From positions 1-64,000 of the forward strand of contig NZ_JACAAX010000002.1 in the NCBI RefSeq assembly GCF_013377085.1: a DNA stretch of 64,000 bases, written 5' to 3'. Below, one piece after another: positions 18,777-27,090 of this stretch. The translations under genes and the position numbers were made by a program. The notes under the pieces were generated by a model. That model had not been told where the DNA came from. It did not search any database and saw only the letters and a list, made by a program, of their open reading frames with translations. Source of the DNA: Rhodoplanes sp. GTDB taxonomy: Bacteria > Pseudomonadota > Alphaproteobacteria > Rhizobiales > Xanthobacteraceae. Within the stretch, counting starts at the first letter, position 1; every line of letters begins with the position of its first letter.

Positions 18777-18793
18777 CATATAATCGTTCTAAA
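18777..18793 (+). promoter_or_regulatory. mbfA promoter: -10 box overlapped by an Irr-type iron control element
   Basis: A perfect TATAAT hexamer lies at 18779-18784, about 38 bases before the mbfA start. It is overlapped by CATATAA-TCG-TTCTAAA (18777-18793), whose right arm matches the TTCTAAA half of the iron control element bound by Irr (TTTAGAA-N3-TTCTAAA) exactly and whose left arm matches at four of seven positions. A second GAACGA at 18765-18770 mirrors TCGTTC at 18784-18789. In other Hyphomicrobiales Irr represses mbfA under low iron from such a site. The -35 region is weak by eye. Confidence 0.5.
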
Positions 18794-18821
18794 CTACCTT
18801 CTCCCACGCGCAGGACCCCCC

Positions 18822-19778
18822 ATGAAACGGTTCGTCGACCTCACCGAGCAGGAAGTGCTCGCGCTCGCCATCACCAACGAGGAGGAGGACAGCCGGATCT
18901 ATCGCGGCTTCGCCGACGGGCTGCGGGCCCAGTATCCGACGTCGGCGGCCGTGTTCGACGCCATGGCCGAGGAGGAGGTCAATCACCGGACCTGGCTGTT
19001 CGACCTCTACCGGAAGAAATTCGGCGACTTCATTCCGCTGATCCGGCGGCAGGACGTGAAGGGCTTCGTGCGGCACCGGCCGCTGTGGCTGGTGCGTCCG
19101 CTCGGCCTCGACGAGGTCCGCAAATACGCCGAGACCATGGAGTACGAGACCGCCCGCTTCTACCGGCGGTCCGCCGAGCAGAGCCGCGACGCCTCGATGC
19201 GCCAGCTCCTGATCAAGCTCGCCGAGGCGGAGGACAAGCACGAGAAGCTGGCCGAGCGGCTGGAGGGCGAGCTGCTGACCACCGACGTGCGCACCGAGGA
19301 GGACGCCACGGCGCGGCGCATGTTCGTGCTGCAATACGTCCAGCCCGGGCTGGCCGGCCTGATGGACGGCTCGGTGTCGACCCTGGCGCCGCTGTTCGCC
19401 GCCGCCTTCGCGACCCAAAACACCTGGGCGACCTTCCTGGTCGGCTTGGCCGCGTCGATCGGGGCAGGCATCTCCATGGGCTTCGCCGAGGCGCTGTCCG
19501 ACGACGGCTCGCTCACCGGCCGCGGCTCGCCCTGGCTGCGCGGCGGCGTCTGCGGCCTGATGACGACGCTGGGCGGCATCGGCCACACGCTGCCCTACCT
19601 GATCCCGCATTTCGGCATCGCCACCGGTGTGGCGTTTGCCGTGGTGGTGGTCGAGCTCGCCGTGATCTCCTGGATCCGCTGGCGCTACATGGACACGCCC
19701 TTCCTCTCCGCGGTCTTCCAGATCGTGCTCGGCGGCGTGCTGGTGTTTCTGGCCGGGATTCTCATCGGCAGCGCGTGA
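18822..19778 (+). CDS. mbfA: MbfA: membrane-bound ferritin, iron exporter
   Basis: A 318-residue protein in two parts. Residues about 8-150 are a ferritin-like four-helix domain with metal-binding carboxylates (NEEEDSRIY, EEEVNHRTW, MEYETARFY, AEAEDKHEKL). Residues about 165-318 form a VIT1-like transporter of about five helices, with MGFAEALSDDGSLTGRG. MbfA in rhizobia exports Fe(II) and protects against iron and peroxide stress. Length and domain order match the family. The promoter carries an iron-control-like box. It diverges from radC. Confidence 0.94.
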   Translation: MKRFVDLTEQEVLALAITNEEEDSRIYRGFADGLRAQYPTSAAVFDAMAEEEVNHRTWLFDLYRKKFGDFIPLIRRQDVKGFVRHRPLWLVRPLGLDEVRKYAETMEYETARFYRRSAEQSRDASMRQLLIKLAEAEDKHEKLAERLEGELLTTDVRTEEDATARRMFVLQYVQPGLAGLMDGSVSTLAPLFAAAFATQNTWATFLVGLAASIGAGISMGFAEALSDDGSLTGRGSPWLRGGVCGLMTTLGGIGHTLPYLIPHFGIATGVAFAVVVVELAVISWIRWRYMDTPFLSAVFQIVLGGVLVFLAGILIGSA

Positions 19779-19816
19779 CAAGCTGCGTCACATCGGCGAT
19801 CAGGTAACCGCTCCGC

Positions 19817-19954
19817 CGTCATTCCGGAAGCCGACCAAAGGTCGGCTGTCCGGAATCCATAACCACAGACTGTGTGTATGGATTCCGGGCTCGCCGCGGA
19901 GCCTGTCATTGGGCCGGCCGAAGGCCGGACCCGTTGGCGGCGCCCCGGAATGAC
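19817..19954. repeat. Dispersed intergenic repeat, family A (CGTCATTCCGG ends)
   Basis: Begins with CGTCATTCCGG and ends with CCCCGGAATGACC, the inverted complement, enclosing smaller inverted repeats (GGAATCCATA and TATGGATTCC; GGCCGGCCGAAGGCCGGACC). Other family A copies here are at 24683-24850, 30717-30822 and 44809-44914, all between genes. Such elements are typical of Bradyrhizobiaceae-like genomes and can fold into long hairpins. Confidence 0.8.
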
Positions 19955-19999
19955 CAGTGAGCGGTGTGCCGTCGCATTTCTCAACCCCTTTGGCTCGTC

Positions 20000-20908
20000 A
20001 TGTTCGTGCTCGCGCATCTCACCGACCCGCATATCGGCCCGCTGCCGCGGCCGCGGCTGCGCGAGCTCGCCTCCAAGCGGATCCTCGGCTGGCTGAACTG
20101 GCGGCGAAACCGCCACAAGCGCCACCGCGTCGAGATCCTGTCCGACCTGATCGCCGACCTCGCCGCCCAAAAACCCGACCACACCGCCGTGACGGGCGAC
20201 CTCGTCAACATCGCGCTGCCGGACGAGTTCGCCGCCACGGGCGAATGGCTGCGGGCGCTCGGGCCGGCCGCGGACGTCAGCTTCGTGCCGGGCAATCACG
20301 ACGCCTATGTGCGCAGCGCGCTCGCCCAGTGGGGCAAGCACTGGAACGCCTACATGACGGGCGACGGCGCGGCCGACCGCGGCACCGGCCCTCGCTTCCC
20401 CTATGTGCGCCGGCGCGGGTCCGTCGCGCTCGTCGGCCTGTCCAGCGCCGTGCCGACGCCGGCGTTTCTGGCGACCGGCCTTCTCGGCCACGATCAGCTC
20501 GCCCGCCTGGAGACGGCGCTGCAGACGCTCGGTGCCGAGGGCCTGTTCCGCGTCGTGCTGCTGCATCATCCGCCGTACAGGACGCCGGCGAGCCGGCACA
20601 AGCGGCTGGTCGATGCGGACGCATTCCGGGCCGTGCTGGCGCGGGCCGGCGCCGAGCTGGTGCTGCACGGCCACGATCACGTCCATGCGCTGATGTGGCT
20701 CGACGGACCGGGCGGAAAGATTCCCGCCGTCGGCCTGCCGTCCGCCTCGGCGACGGCGGACGGACACCATCAGCCGGCCGCCTACAATCTCTACCGGATC
20801 GACGGCGCCCCCGGCGCCTTCACGTGCGAGGTTTTGTCCCGCGGCTTTGCGCCCGGCGCTGCAACGATCACCGAGTTGGCGCGCAAAAACCTGTCACGGC
20901 CAGGGTAG
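20000..20908 (+). CDS. Calcineurin-like metallophosphoesterase
   Basis: A 302-residue dimetal phosphoesterase. All motifs are present in order: HLTDPHIG (DxH), VTGDLVN (GD), VPGNHDAY (GNHD), LLHHPPYR (H) and HGHDHVH (GHxH). The ATG at 20000 gives MFVLAHLTDPHIG, the usual start just before the first motif. Substrates of this class include phosphodiesters and nucleotides; nothing nearby narrows the choice. It is flanked by a repeat element and a small minus-strand gene. Confidence 0.92.
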   Translation: MFVLAHLTDPHIGPLPRPRLRELASKRILGWLNWRRNRHKRHRVEILSDLIADLAAQKPDHTAVTGDLVNIALPDEFAATGEWLRALGPAADVSFVPGNHDAYVRSALAQWGKHWNAYMTGDGAADRGTGPRFPYVRRRGSVALVGLSSAVPTPAFLATGLLGHDQLARLETALQTLGAEGLFRVVLLHHPPYRTPASRHKRLVDADAFRAVLARAGAELVLHGHDHVHALMWLDGPGGKIPAVGLPSASATADGHHQPAAYNLYRIDGAPGAFTCEVLSRGFAPGAATITELARKNLSRPG

Positions 20909-20923
20909 CGAACGCCGCTCCGG

Positions 20924-21139
20924 TCAGTCGACCCACAGCCACGGCGTCCAGGTCGGCGCCTCGTTGCCGGTGGTATTCGGATCGAGGATCGGGGACGAAA
21001 CCTTGACGGCGTCGTCCGCGTCGGCGGCGTGAGTCCGGACCGTCGGATGCCAGTGCTGCGCCATGGATCGAAACAGCGACGGGTCGTTGCTGCGGTCCTG
21101 CTTGCCCCACTGGAAGCGCGTCTTGCGAGAGCTCAACAT
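20924..21139 (-). CDS. Small hypothetical protein
   Basis: A 71-residue soluble protein, rich in polar residues and Trp (FQWGKQDRS, HWHPTVRTH, WTPWLWVD at the end). No domain is recognised. Support comes from a GAGAGG ribosome-binding site about nine bases before the ATG, its fit between the flanking genes without overlap, and a composition unlike the Arg/Pro-rich false frames on other strands. It converges with the phosphoesterase gene. Confidence 0.5.
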   Translation of the reverse strand: MLSSRKTRFQWGKQDRSNDPSLFRSMAQHWHPTVRTHAADADDAVKVSSPILDPNTTGNEAPTWTPWLWVD

Positions 21140-21266
21140 GGCGGCCCTCTCGGGCCTTGGTGGTCCGCCCGGCGAGGGCGGAGCCTCTACCGAAGCGTGC
21201 GCCCGCTCCGTTAAGAGTGAGCTAATCCAAACGGGCGAATTCTCGGCATTTCATGGTGCGGTGCAA

Positions 21267-22052
21267 TCAGGACGCGGCGGCGCCGATCCCGAACGGCCGA
21301 GCCCAGACGAGCCCGTCCTCGGTGCGGCCGCGCGGCACGTATTCGCAGCCGACGAAGCCCGCATAGCCGAGCCGGTCGAGGGCGGCGAGCACGGCCGGGC
21401 AGTTCACCTCGCCCTCGTCGGGCTCGGCCCGGCTCGGCACGGCGGCGACCTGGACGTGGCCGATCAGCGGCAGATGGCGCTCGATGCGGCGCGTGAGGTC
21501 GCCCCCCATGATCTGCTGGTGATAGACGTCGAACTGCATCTTCACATTGGCGCGCTCGACCCGGCCGAGGATCACGGCCGCCTGCTCGGCCCGGGTGAGC
21601 AGATAGCCGGGCCGGTCGACCGTGTTGAGCGGCTCGATCAGGATCGTGATGCCGTGCGGTGCGGCCCGGTCGGCGGCGTGGCGCAGATTGGTCACGAACA
21701 CGGCCTCGGCCTCATCGCGCCGACCGGCCGGCGGCACGCCGGCGAGACAGTGGATCGCCCGGGCGCCGATCACCGTCGCCAGCGCCAGCGCGCGGTCGAA
21801 CAGCGTGACGAACTCCTGTTCGCGTCCGGGCACGCCGGCGAGCCCCGACGGCGCATCGGGCAGCGGCGGCGTATTGACGCCGAGCATCGTCAGGCCGTGC
21901 CGCGTGATCGCGGCGCGCATCGCGGCCGGGTCCTGGTCGTACGGGTATTGCAGCTCTACGGCCGGAAAGCCGGCCGCCGCCGCGGCGGCGAAGCGATCGA
22001 GCAGCGGGCGATCGGTGAACAGATAAGAGACGTTGGCGGCGAGACGCGGCAT
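21267..22052 (-). CDS. hyi: Hydroxypyruvate isomerase family TIM-barrel protein
   Basis: A 261-residue xylose-isomerase-like TIM barrel. Family blocks are MPRLAANVSYLFTD at the start, VELQYPYD, AIHCLAGVPP, the catalytic ITILIEPLNTVDRPGY (metal Glu), KMQFDVYHQQIM with Asp and His ligands, GHVQVAAVPSR and GFVGCEYVPRG with the second catalytic Glu. Hyi/OtnI enzymes interconvert hydroxypyruvate with tartronate semialdehyde or act on 2-oxo-tetronate. The 2-hydroxyacid dehydrogenase at 892 could act next in such a route, but the two genes are far apart. Confidence 0.9.
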   Translation of the reverse strand: MPRLAANVSYLFTDRPLLDRFAAAAAAGFPAVELQYPYDQDPAAMRAAITRHGLTMLGVNTPPLPDAPSGLAGVPGREQEFVTLFDRALALATVIGARAIHCLAGVPPAGRRDEAEAVFVTNLRHAADRAAPHGITILIEPLNTVDRPGYLLTRAEQAAVILGRVERANVKMQFDVYHQQIMGGDLTRRIERHLPLIGHVQVAAVPSRAEPDEGEVNCPAVLAALDRLGYAGFVGCEYVPRGRTEDGLVWARPFGIGAAAS

Positions 22053-22290
22053 CGAGCCCTCCGGACTGCCGCCGACCTATCGGCCGCCGTGCGCCGGCGC
22101 GCAACCGTTTCGTTTCACGGTGGGCACCGGCGCCCGGCCCCGACGCGTCGATACACGAACGTGACCGGCCCACCCGCGTCCCACCCGGCCCATGGGCCAC
22201 TTTGTGGTTGACCGCCGGAATCGGTGACGGTCGAATAAGTGGGCCGTAATCCGCGCATCAGACGTGGGCCACGGCCCGGAGGATGCGCCG

Positions 22291-23688
22291 ATGAACGCCC
22301 AGGAGCTGCTCCAGGAGATCTCCGCCTATTGCCGTGAGACCGGGCTGGCCGAGTCGACCTTCGGCCGGCGCGCCGTCAACGACGGCAAGCTCGCGGCGCG
22401 GCTGCGCAATGGCGGCCGCATCACCACCGAGACGCTCGACCGCATCCGCGCCTTCATGCAGGCGAACCGGGTGCCGCCGGATCTCCGCTCCGCCCTGCTG
22501 GTGCGGGCGAACGGCATCGCGGCGCGCACGCCGCTGCCGCCCCGCGCCGTGGTGACCGAGATCAGCCCGCAGCGCCATTTCCGCTTCTTCGACAATCGCC
22601 AAAAATATCTGCTCTTCGTTCACACCTGCAGCGAGAAGCGGGTGGTGGCGCAGCGCGTCGCGCTGGAGCTCGCGACCCTGGTGCCGCGGCCGCCGTCCGT
22701 GCGGGTGTTCGACGCCGGCATCGGCGACGGCACCGTGCTGACGCAGGTGATGCGCGCCATGCACGACCGCTTCCCCACCATGCCGTTCTACGTGGTCGGC
22801 AAGGAGATCAGCCTGGAGGACGTGCGCCTCGCCCTGCAGAAGATGCCGGACCGCTTCTTCGAGCATCCGGCCCAGGTGATCGTGCTCACCAACCTCGCCT
22901 ATGCGGAGGCGCCCTGGCTCACCGCACGCAATCCGGAGCAGGAGAGCCGGATGGTGTGGCACGAGCTGGCGCTGTCGGGAAACTCGGCGCACCGGTTCGA
23001 GGAGCAGATCACCGGGCTGGAGCCGTTCCTGACCGAGAACTGGAATGCCGGCGTCAACCCGGTCACCGGCAATCCGACCTGCGAGCGGCCGGTCGTGCTG
23101 GTGATCTATCGCGAGGACCACCGCTTCCTGCTCGACTCGGTGATCCCGCGCCCGGGCGCCGCCACCGCCGGCTACGATCTGGTGATCGCGTCGCAGCCCT
23201 ACCGGGCGCGCTCGCCGCTCGCCTTCAAGGCCAGGCGCGTGATCGCCCCGCTCGCCCGCGCGCTCGGGCCTGGCGGCCGGCTGATCGCGGTGCATTCCTA
23301 CGGCCATGATCCCGGGCAGGAGATCGTGCAGCGGGTGTGGCCCGGCGACGACCCCTTTGTGCACGACCGCCACGACATCCTGCGTGCCGTCAAGGAGGAG
23401 CTCGGGCCGGACGGGCGCGACCTCGTCTTCAACGCCTTCGCCGACAACCGCGCGCTGTTCCGTTACGACATGCACACGCTGCCGAGCGAGCTCGGCCAGT
23501 CGATCGGCACGTCGACCTTGTTCGCGGCGTGGAACGCCGCCGTCTATGTCGCCCAGGTGGAGGACGACCGGCTCGCCGCCGTGGTGGCGGACGGACGTTA
23601 TCTCGACGCCACCCGCGACGTGCTTCACGCCCATGGCGGCCTGTGGTTCCACGACGAGTCCTATGTGATCTCGCGGCGACGGCATTAG
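22291..23688 (+). CDS. SAM-dependent methyltransferase-fold protein of unknown function
   Basis: A 465-residue cytoplasmic protein. Residues about 1-70 are helical with a regulator-like flavour (ESTFGRRAVNDGKLAARLRNGG). From about 130 comes a class I methyltransferase core: motif I is VFDAGIGDGTVLTQVM, and later blocks include YDLVIASQPYRAR and the ALGPGGRLIAVHSYG strand typical of these folds. No named family is recognised. The ATG at 22291 follows GGAGG nine bases upstream. The next gene, a MetF-like reductase, starts three bases after its stop, so they are cotranscribed; a role in one-carbon transfer is inferred. Confidence 0.82.
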   Translation: MNAQELLQEISAYCRETGLAESTFGRRAVNDGKLAARLRNGGRITTETLDRIRAFMQANRVPPDLRSALLVRANGIAARTPLPPRAVVTEISPQRHFRFFDNRQKYLLFVHTCSEKRVVAQRVALELATLVPRPPSVRVFDAGIGDGTVLTQVMRAMHDRFPTMPFYVVGKEISLEDVRLALQKMPDRFFEHPAQVIVLTNLAYAEAPWLTARNPEQESRMVWHELALSGNSAHRFEEQITGLEPFLTENWNAGVNPVTGNPTCERPVVLVIYREDHRFLLDSVIPRPGAATAGYDLVIASQPYRARSPLAFKARRVIAPLARALGPGGRLIAVHSYGHDPGQEIVQRVWPGDDPFVHDRHDILRAVKEELGPDGRDLVFNAFADNRALFRYDMHTLPSELGQSIGTSTLFAAWNAAVYVAQVEDDRLAAVVADGRYLDATRDVLHAHGGLWFHDESYVISRRRH

Positions 23689-23691
23689 AGG

Positions 23692-24633
23692 ATGGCAATG
23701 GCACTGTTTCAGGCGGCCGTGCAGATGCACGGCGACGCGCTCGACACCGCCGCGGGTGTCGCGGCGTTCACGGCCGGCGCGTCGTTCGAGACGACGCGGC
23801 TGGCAGCGGACGACATCGCGGCGCTGCGCGATCGCGTGCCGCAAGGCACGCTCGTCTATGTGAGCGAGCTGCCGTCGCGGCCGCTCGACGAGCAGCTCGC
23901 CGTGGTCGAGACGCTGCGGGCTGCCGGCGTCGAGCCGGTGCCGCATCTCGCGGTGCGCAGCTTCGCCAACGCCGACGCGCTGTCCGACCATGTCGCCCGT
24001 CTGGTCGAGCGCGCCGCCGTGACGCGCGTGCTGGTGATCGGCGGCGACCGCACGGCGCCGGCCGGGCCGTTCCGGGCCGCCATCGAGCTGATCGAGAGCG
24101 GCATCCTGCAGAGCCGCGGCATCCGCGAGATCGGTGTCGCCGGCTATCCGGACGGCCATCCGCGCATCGCGCCGATCGCGCTCGAGCGCGCGCTGGCGGC
24201 CAAGCTCGCGGCGGCCGAGGAGACCGGCCTCGCGGCCCACATCGTGACGCAGTTCAGCGTGTCGCCGGAGCCGATCGTCGCCTGGCTGACGCGGCTGCGC
24301 GACCAGGGCGTCGACACCCGTGTGCATGTCGGATTCGCCGGGCCGACCTCGGTCGCGGGCCTGCTGCGCTTCGCCCGCATCTGCGGCGTGCGCGCCTCGG
24401 CCCAGGGGCTCGCCCGCAATGTCGGGCTCGCCCGCAACATGCTGGGCAGCGCCGCGCCCGACCGCGTCGTACGGCCGGTGGCCGCCGCCTGCGCGGCGGA
24501 CCGCCTCGGCGACGTGACGGCGCATTTCTACGCCTTCGGCGGCCTCGCTGCGACGCTGCGCTGGGTCGCGGCGACCGCCGCCGGCCGCATCGAGCTCGAC
24601 ACCGCCGGCGGCTTTTCGGTGGCGCCGCCGTGA
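23692..24633 (+). CDS. Methylenetetrahydrofolate reductase (MetF) family protein
   Basis: A 313-residue protein with the MetF TIM-barrel pattern: VYVSELPSRP near strand 2, PHLAVRSFAN (the PHL block where classical MetF has PHxxCR), VLVIGGDRTAPAG (GGD, folate/FAD region), IGVAGYPDGHP (GYPEGHP in MetF, a near-exact match) and ITQFSVSPEP (TQxxF). Classical MetF reduces 5,10-methylene-THF to 5-methyl-THF with FAD. The usual CR after PHL is changed, so the activity may be different. An alternative ATG at 23698 has better spacing from AGAGG. Paired with the preceding methyltransferase-like gene. Confidence 0.85.
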   Translation: MAMALFQAAVQMHGDALDTAAGVAAFTAGASFETTRLAADDIAALRDRVPQGTLVYVSELPSRPLDEQLAVVETLRAAGVEPVPHLAVRSFANADALSDHVARLVERAAVTRVLVIGGDRTAPAGPFRAAIELIESGILQSRGIREIGVAGYPDGHPRIAPIALERALAAKLAAAEETGLAAHIVTQFSVSPEPIVAWLTRLRDQGVDTRVHVGFAGPTSVAGLLRFARICGVRASAQGLARNVGLARNMLGSAAPDRVVRPVAAACAADRLGDVTAHFYAFGGLAATLRWVAATAAGRIELDTAGGFSVAPP

Positions 24634-24682
24634 GCGGCGGCCAGAGCGATGCTTCCGATACGGATCCGGACGATCAGTTCGC

Positions 24683-24850
24683 CGTCATTCCGGGGCGCTG
24701 CAAAGCAGCGAACCCAGAATCCAGCGACGAACTCCGAGTCTGGGTCTGGATTCCGGGTCCGGCGCACCGAAGTCGGCTTCTGCCGACTTCGGCAACTTAC
24801 GATGCCGATCCCGGGCAAGCCCGGGATCGGTGCGCCGTTCCGGAATGACG
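24683..24850. repeat. Dispersed intergenic repeat, family A
   Basis: Runs from CGTCATTCCGGGGC to CCGTTCCGGAATGACG. Inside, GAATCCAG and CTGGATTC mirror each other, as do GGGCAAGCCCGGGATC blocks. It fills the convergent gap between the MetF-like gene and the amidohydrolase gene and could act as a bidirectional terminator. Confidence 0.8.
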
Positions 24851-24857
24851 ACAAGGG

Positions 24858-26840
24858 CTAAAGCAGCCCGCAGCCGCAGCCGAGCGTCCAGCTCCGCCCG
24901 TCGTCGCCGACCACGGTCGGCATCGCCTCGGCGATCATGGCGGCGGCGAGCGCGTGGCGCTCCTCGGCCGAGGCCGTGCGGGTGTCGCTGTCGATCGCCG
25001 CGACCTTGGCATAGCCGCCATAGTGCTTGATCGGCAGCCAGTCGGGAGCGACGGCGAGGGCCCCCGGCGCGAGAGCCGCATACTTGCCCTCGCCGTAGAC
25101 GACGCGGCCACCCACCATGGTCAGGGCCGCGCTCATCTGCGAGATGCGATCGGCCGGCACCGAGAGATAGTCCTCGTTGAGGACCGCGAGATCGGCCCAT
25201 TTGCCGACCGACAGCGTGCCCTTCCTGTCCTCCTCGTTGCTGATATAGGCGCCGGCCGCCGTGTAGGCGCGCAGCGCCTCCTCGCGGCTCATCAGATTGC
25301 GCTCGGCCGCGTGCTTGAGCCCGCCGACCGTCTTGCCGGTGACCAGCCACTGCACGCCGACCCATGGATTGTGGCTCGAGGCGCGATTGCCGTCGGTACC
25401 GAGCGCGAACGGGATGCCCATCTGACGAATGCGCGCGAAGGCGGGCGCGTCCTCGGCCGCCTCCGGGCCCCATTTCTGGACATAGGCCTCGCCGTCGAGC
25501 GACATGCGGTTTTGTAGACCGAGGCTGCCGCCGAGCGCCTGCAGCCGCTCCAGCGAGCGCGCCGTCATGCCCTCGCAATGCTCGAGGCCCCAGCGCAGCT
25601 TGTCGACCGGCACCTCCTTGTGGACCTTCTCGACGACGCCGAGGATGCGCTGCGCCGTGAAGTCGAACGAGGCGTGCATGCGGAACGGCCAGCCGTTCTG
25701 CGCCACGAAGGTCAAGACCTCGGTGAGCTTCTCCTCCATGATGGGAGGCTGGTTCACCGGGTCCTTGGCGAAGTTGGTGTTGTCGCCCGCCGCCCACACG
25801 GTGTACTCGCCGGCCCCGCACAGGCGGAAGTAATCGTCGCCCTCGTAGAGCTTCGCCTTGGCGAGCCAGCCCTTGTAGTCCTCGATCTCGCGCCCCGGGC
25901 GCTGCGCCATCAGGGTGTAGCCGATGCGCACGGTGAGCGCCTTGTCGGCCGCCAGCTTGGCGATCGCCTGATAGTGCTCGGGATAGTTCTGGCCGCCGCC
26001 GCCGGCGTCGATCAGGCTGGTCATGCCGAGCCGATTCATCTCCCGCATCATGTGGCGGGTCGAGACGACCTGCTCCTCGGCCGAGAATTTCGGCACCTTG
26101 GCGAACACGGAGAGAAGGCTGACCAGGCTGGTGGTGGCCACCACGAGGCCGGTCGGATTGCCGTTGCCGTCGCGCGCGATGACGCCGCCGAACGGCTCCG
26201 GCGTGTCGCGGTTCCAGCCGAGCGCGCGCAGGCCCGCCTTGTTGACGTAGGCGCGGTCGTAGAGATGCATGACGAAGCACGGCACGTCGCCGGTGGCGGC
26301 GTTGATCTCGGTGAGTGTCGGCAGCCGCTTCTCCTTGAACTGATGCGGCGTCCAGCCACCCATCACCTGCACCCAGTGCGGCGCCGGCGTGCGCACCGCC
26401 TGATCCTTCAGCATGCGCAGCGCGAGCTGGAGCGACGGCACGCCGTCCCAGCGCAGCTCCTGCGAATAGGTCAGCGCGCCGCGGATGAAATGCGAATGGG
26501 CGTCGTTGAGGCCCGGGATCACGGTGCGCTTGCCGGCGTCGATGATCTTTGTCGAGGGCCCGCGGAATTTTTCCAGGTCGCGCCGCGTCCCGACGCCGAC
26601 GATCCTGTCGCCCGCGACGGCGATCGCGTCCGCGGTCGGGGTCTTGGGATCGAGCGTCACCACCTTGGCGTTCTCGATGATGATGTCGGCCTTGCCGTCC
26701 TGCGCAACGGCGGCGACTGGCGCGATCGTCTGCGCGGTGGCGTAAAGGCTGCCCATGGCGGCGGCGCCGGCCATGAAATGCCGCCGCGACAGCGACGCGG
26801 CGCTAAATCCGAACGGTTTTGTTCCGCAGAACAGGCACAT
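24858..26840 (-). CDS. Tat-exported amidohydrolase (YtcJ/imidazolonepropionase-like)
   Basis: A 660-residue metal-dependent hydrolase. The ATG at 26840 has GGGAGAG upstream. The N-terminus reads MCLFCGTKPFG, then SRRHFMAGAAAMGS, a twin-arginine signal. The mature part starts with ADIIIENAKVVTLD, and the amidohydrolase motif is PGLNDAHSHFIRG (DxHxH), with later metal His and the C-terminal ALGTDGNRASSHNPW and KWADLAVLNEDY blocks. This is the YtcJ-like amidohydrolase 3 family acting on amides or N-heterocycles. A short Cys-rich CLFC motif before a Tat signal is odd. The deacetylase-fold gene lies upstream on the same strand. Confidence 0.9.
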   Translation of the reverse strand: MCLFCGTKPFGFSAASLSRRHFMAGAAAMGSLYATAQTIAPVAAVAQDGKADIIIENAKVVTLDPKTPTADAIAVAGDRIVGVGTRRDLEKFRGPSTKIIDAGKRTVIPGLNDAHSHFIRGALTYSQELRWDGVPSLQLALRMLKDQAVRTPAPHWVQVMGGWTPHQFKEKRLPTLTEINAATGDVPCFVMHLYDRAYVNKAGLRALGWNRDTPEPFGGVIARDGNGNPTGLVVATTSLVSLLSVFAKVPKFSAEEQVVSTRHMMREMNRLGMTSLIDAGGGGQNYPEHYQAIAKLAADKALTVRIGYTLMAQRPGREIEDYKGWLAKAKLYEGDDYFRLCGAGEYTVWAAGDNTNFAKDPVNQPPIMEEKLTEVLTFVAQNGWPFRMHASFDFTAQRILGVVEKVHKEVPVDKLRWGLEHCEGMTARSLERLQALGGSLGLQNRMSLDGEAYVQKWGPEAAEDAPAFARIRQMGIPFALGTDGNRASSHNPWVGVQWLVTGKTVGGLKHAAERNLMSREEALRAYTAAGAYISNEEDRKGTLSVGKWADLAVLNEDYLSVPADRISQMSAALTMVGGRVVYGEGKYAALAPGALAVAPDWLPIKHYGGYAKVAAIDSDTRTASAEERHALAAAMIAEAMPTVVGDDGRSWTLGCGCGLL

Positions 26841-26957
26841 GCGCTTCTCTCCCGAGAGACGTGGTGGTGCGACCCGTGCCGGGGCGCATCCGGTTTTTTT
26901 GTGAGCGTGGTGCTGGGACGGCACGGGCGTGCCGAACGCGACGGTGCAAGAGTGATG

Positions 26958-26975
26958 GACCGCGACGCCGCGGTC
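26958..26975. other. Perfect seven-base-pair hairpin between deacetylase and amidohydrolase genes
   Basis: GACCGCG-ACGC-CGCGGTC. It sits about 118 bases before the amidohydrolase start and 115 bases after the deacetylase stop, with no T-run on either strand. It may be a processing or leader element; the rest of the 250-base gap shows nothing recognisable. Confidence 0.35.
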
Positions 26976-27090
26976 AACCGTCCTACGGAACGCGGTCTCC
27001 GCCCTCGAACACCGAAACGCATCAGGCCCGCCGCGAGTGCGCGACGGGCCGGAAATTCCGAACAGAGGTGGCTCGCGAAAGCCGCCGCGC

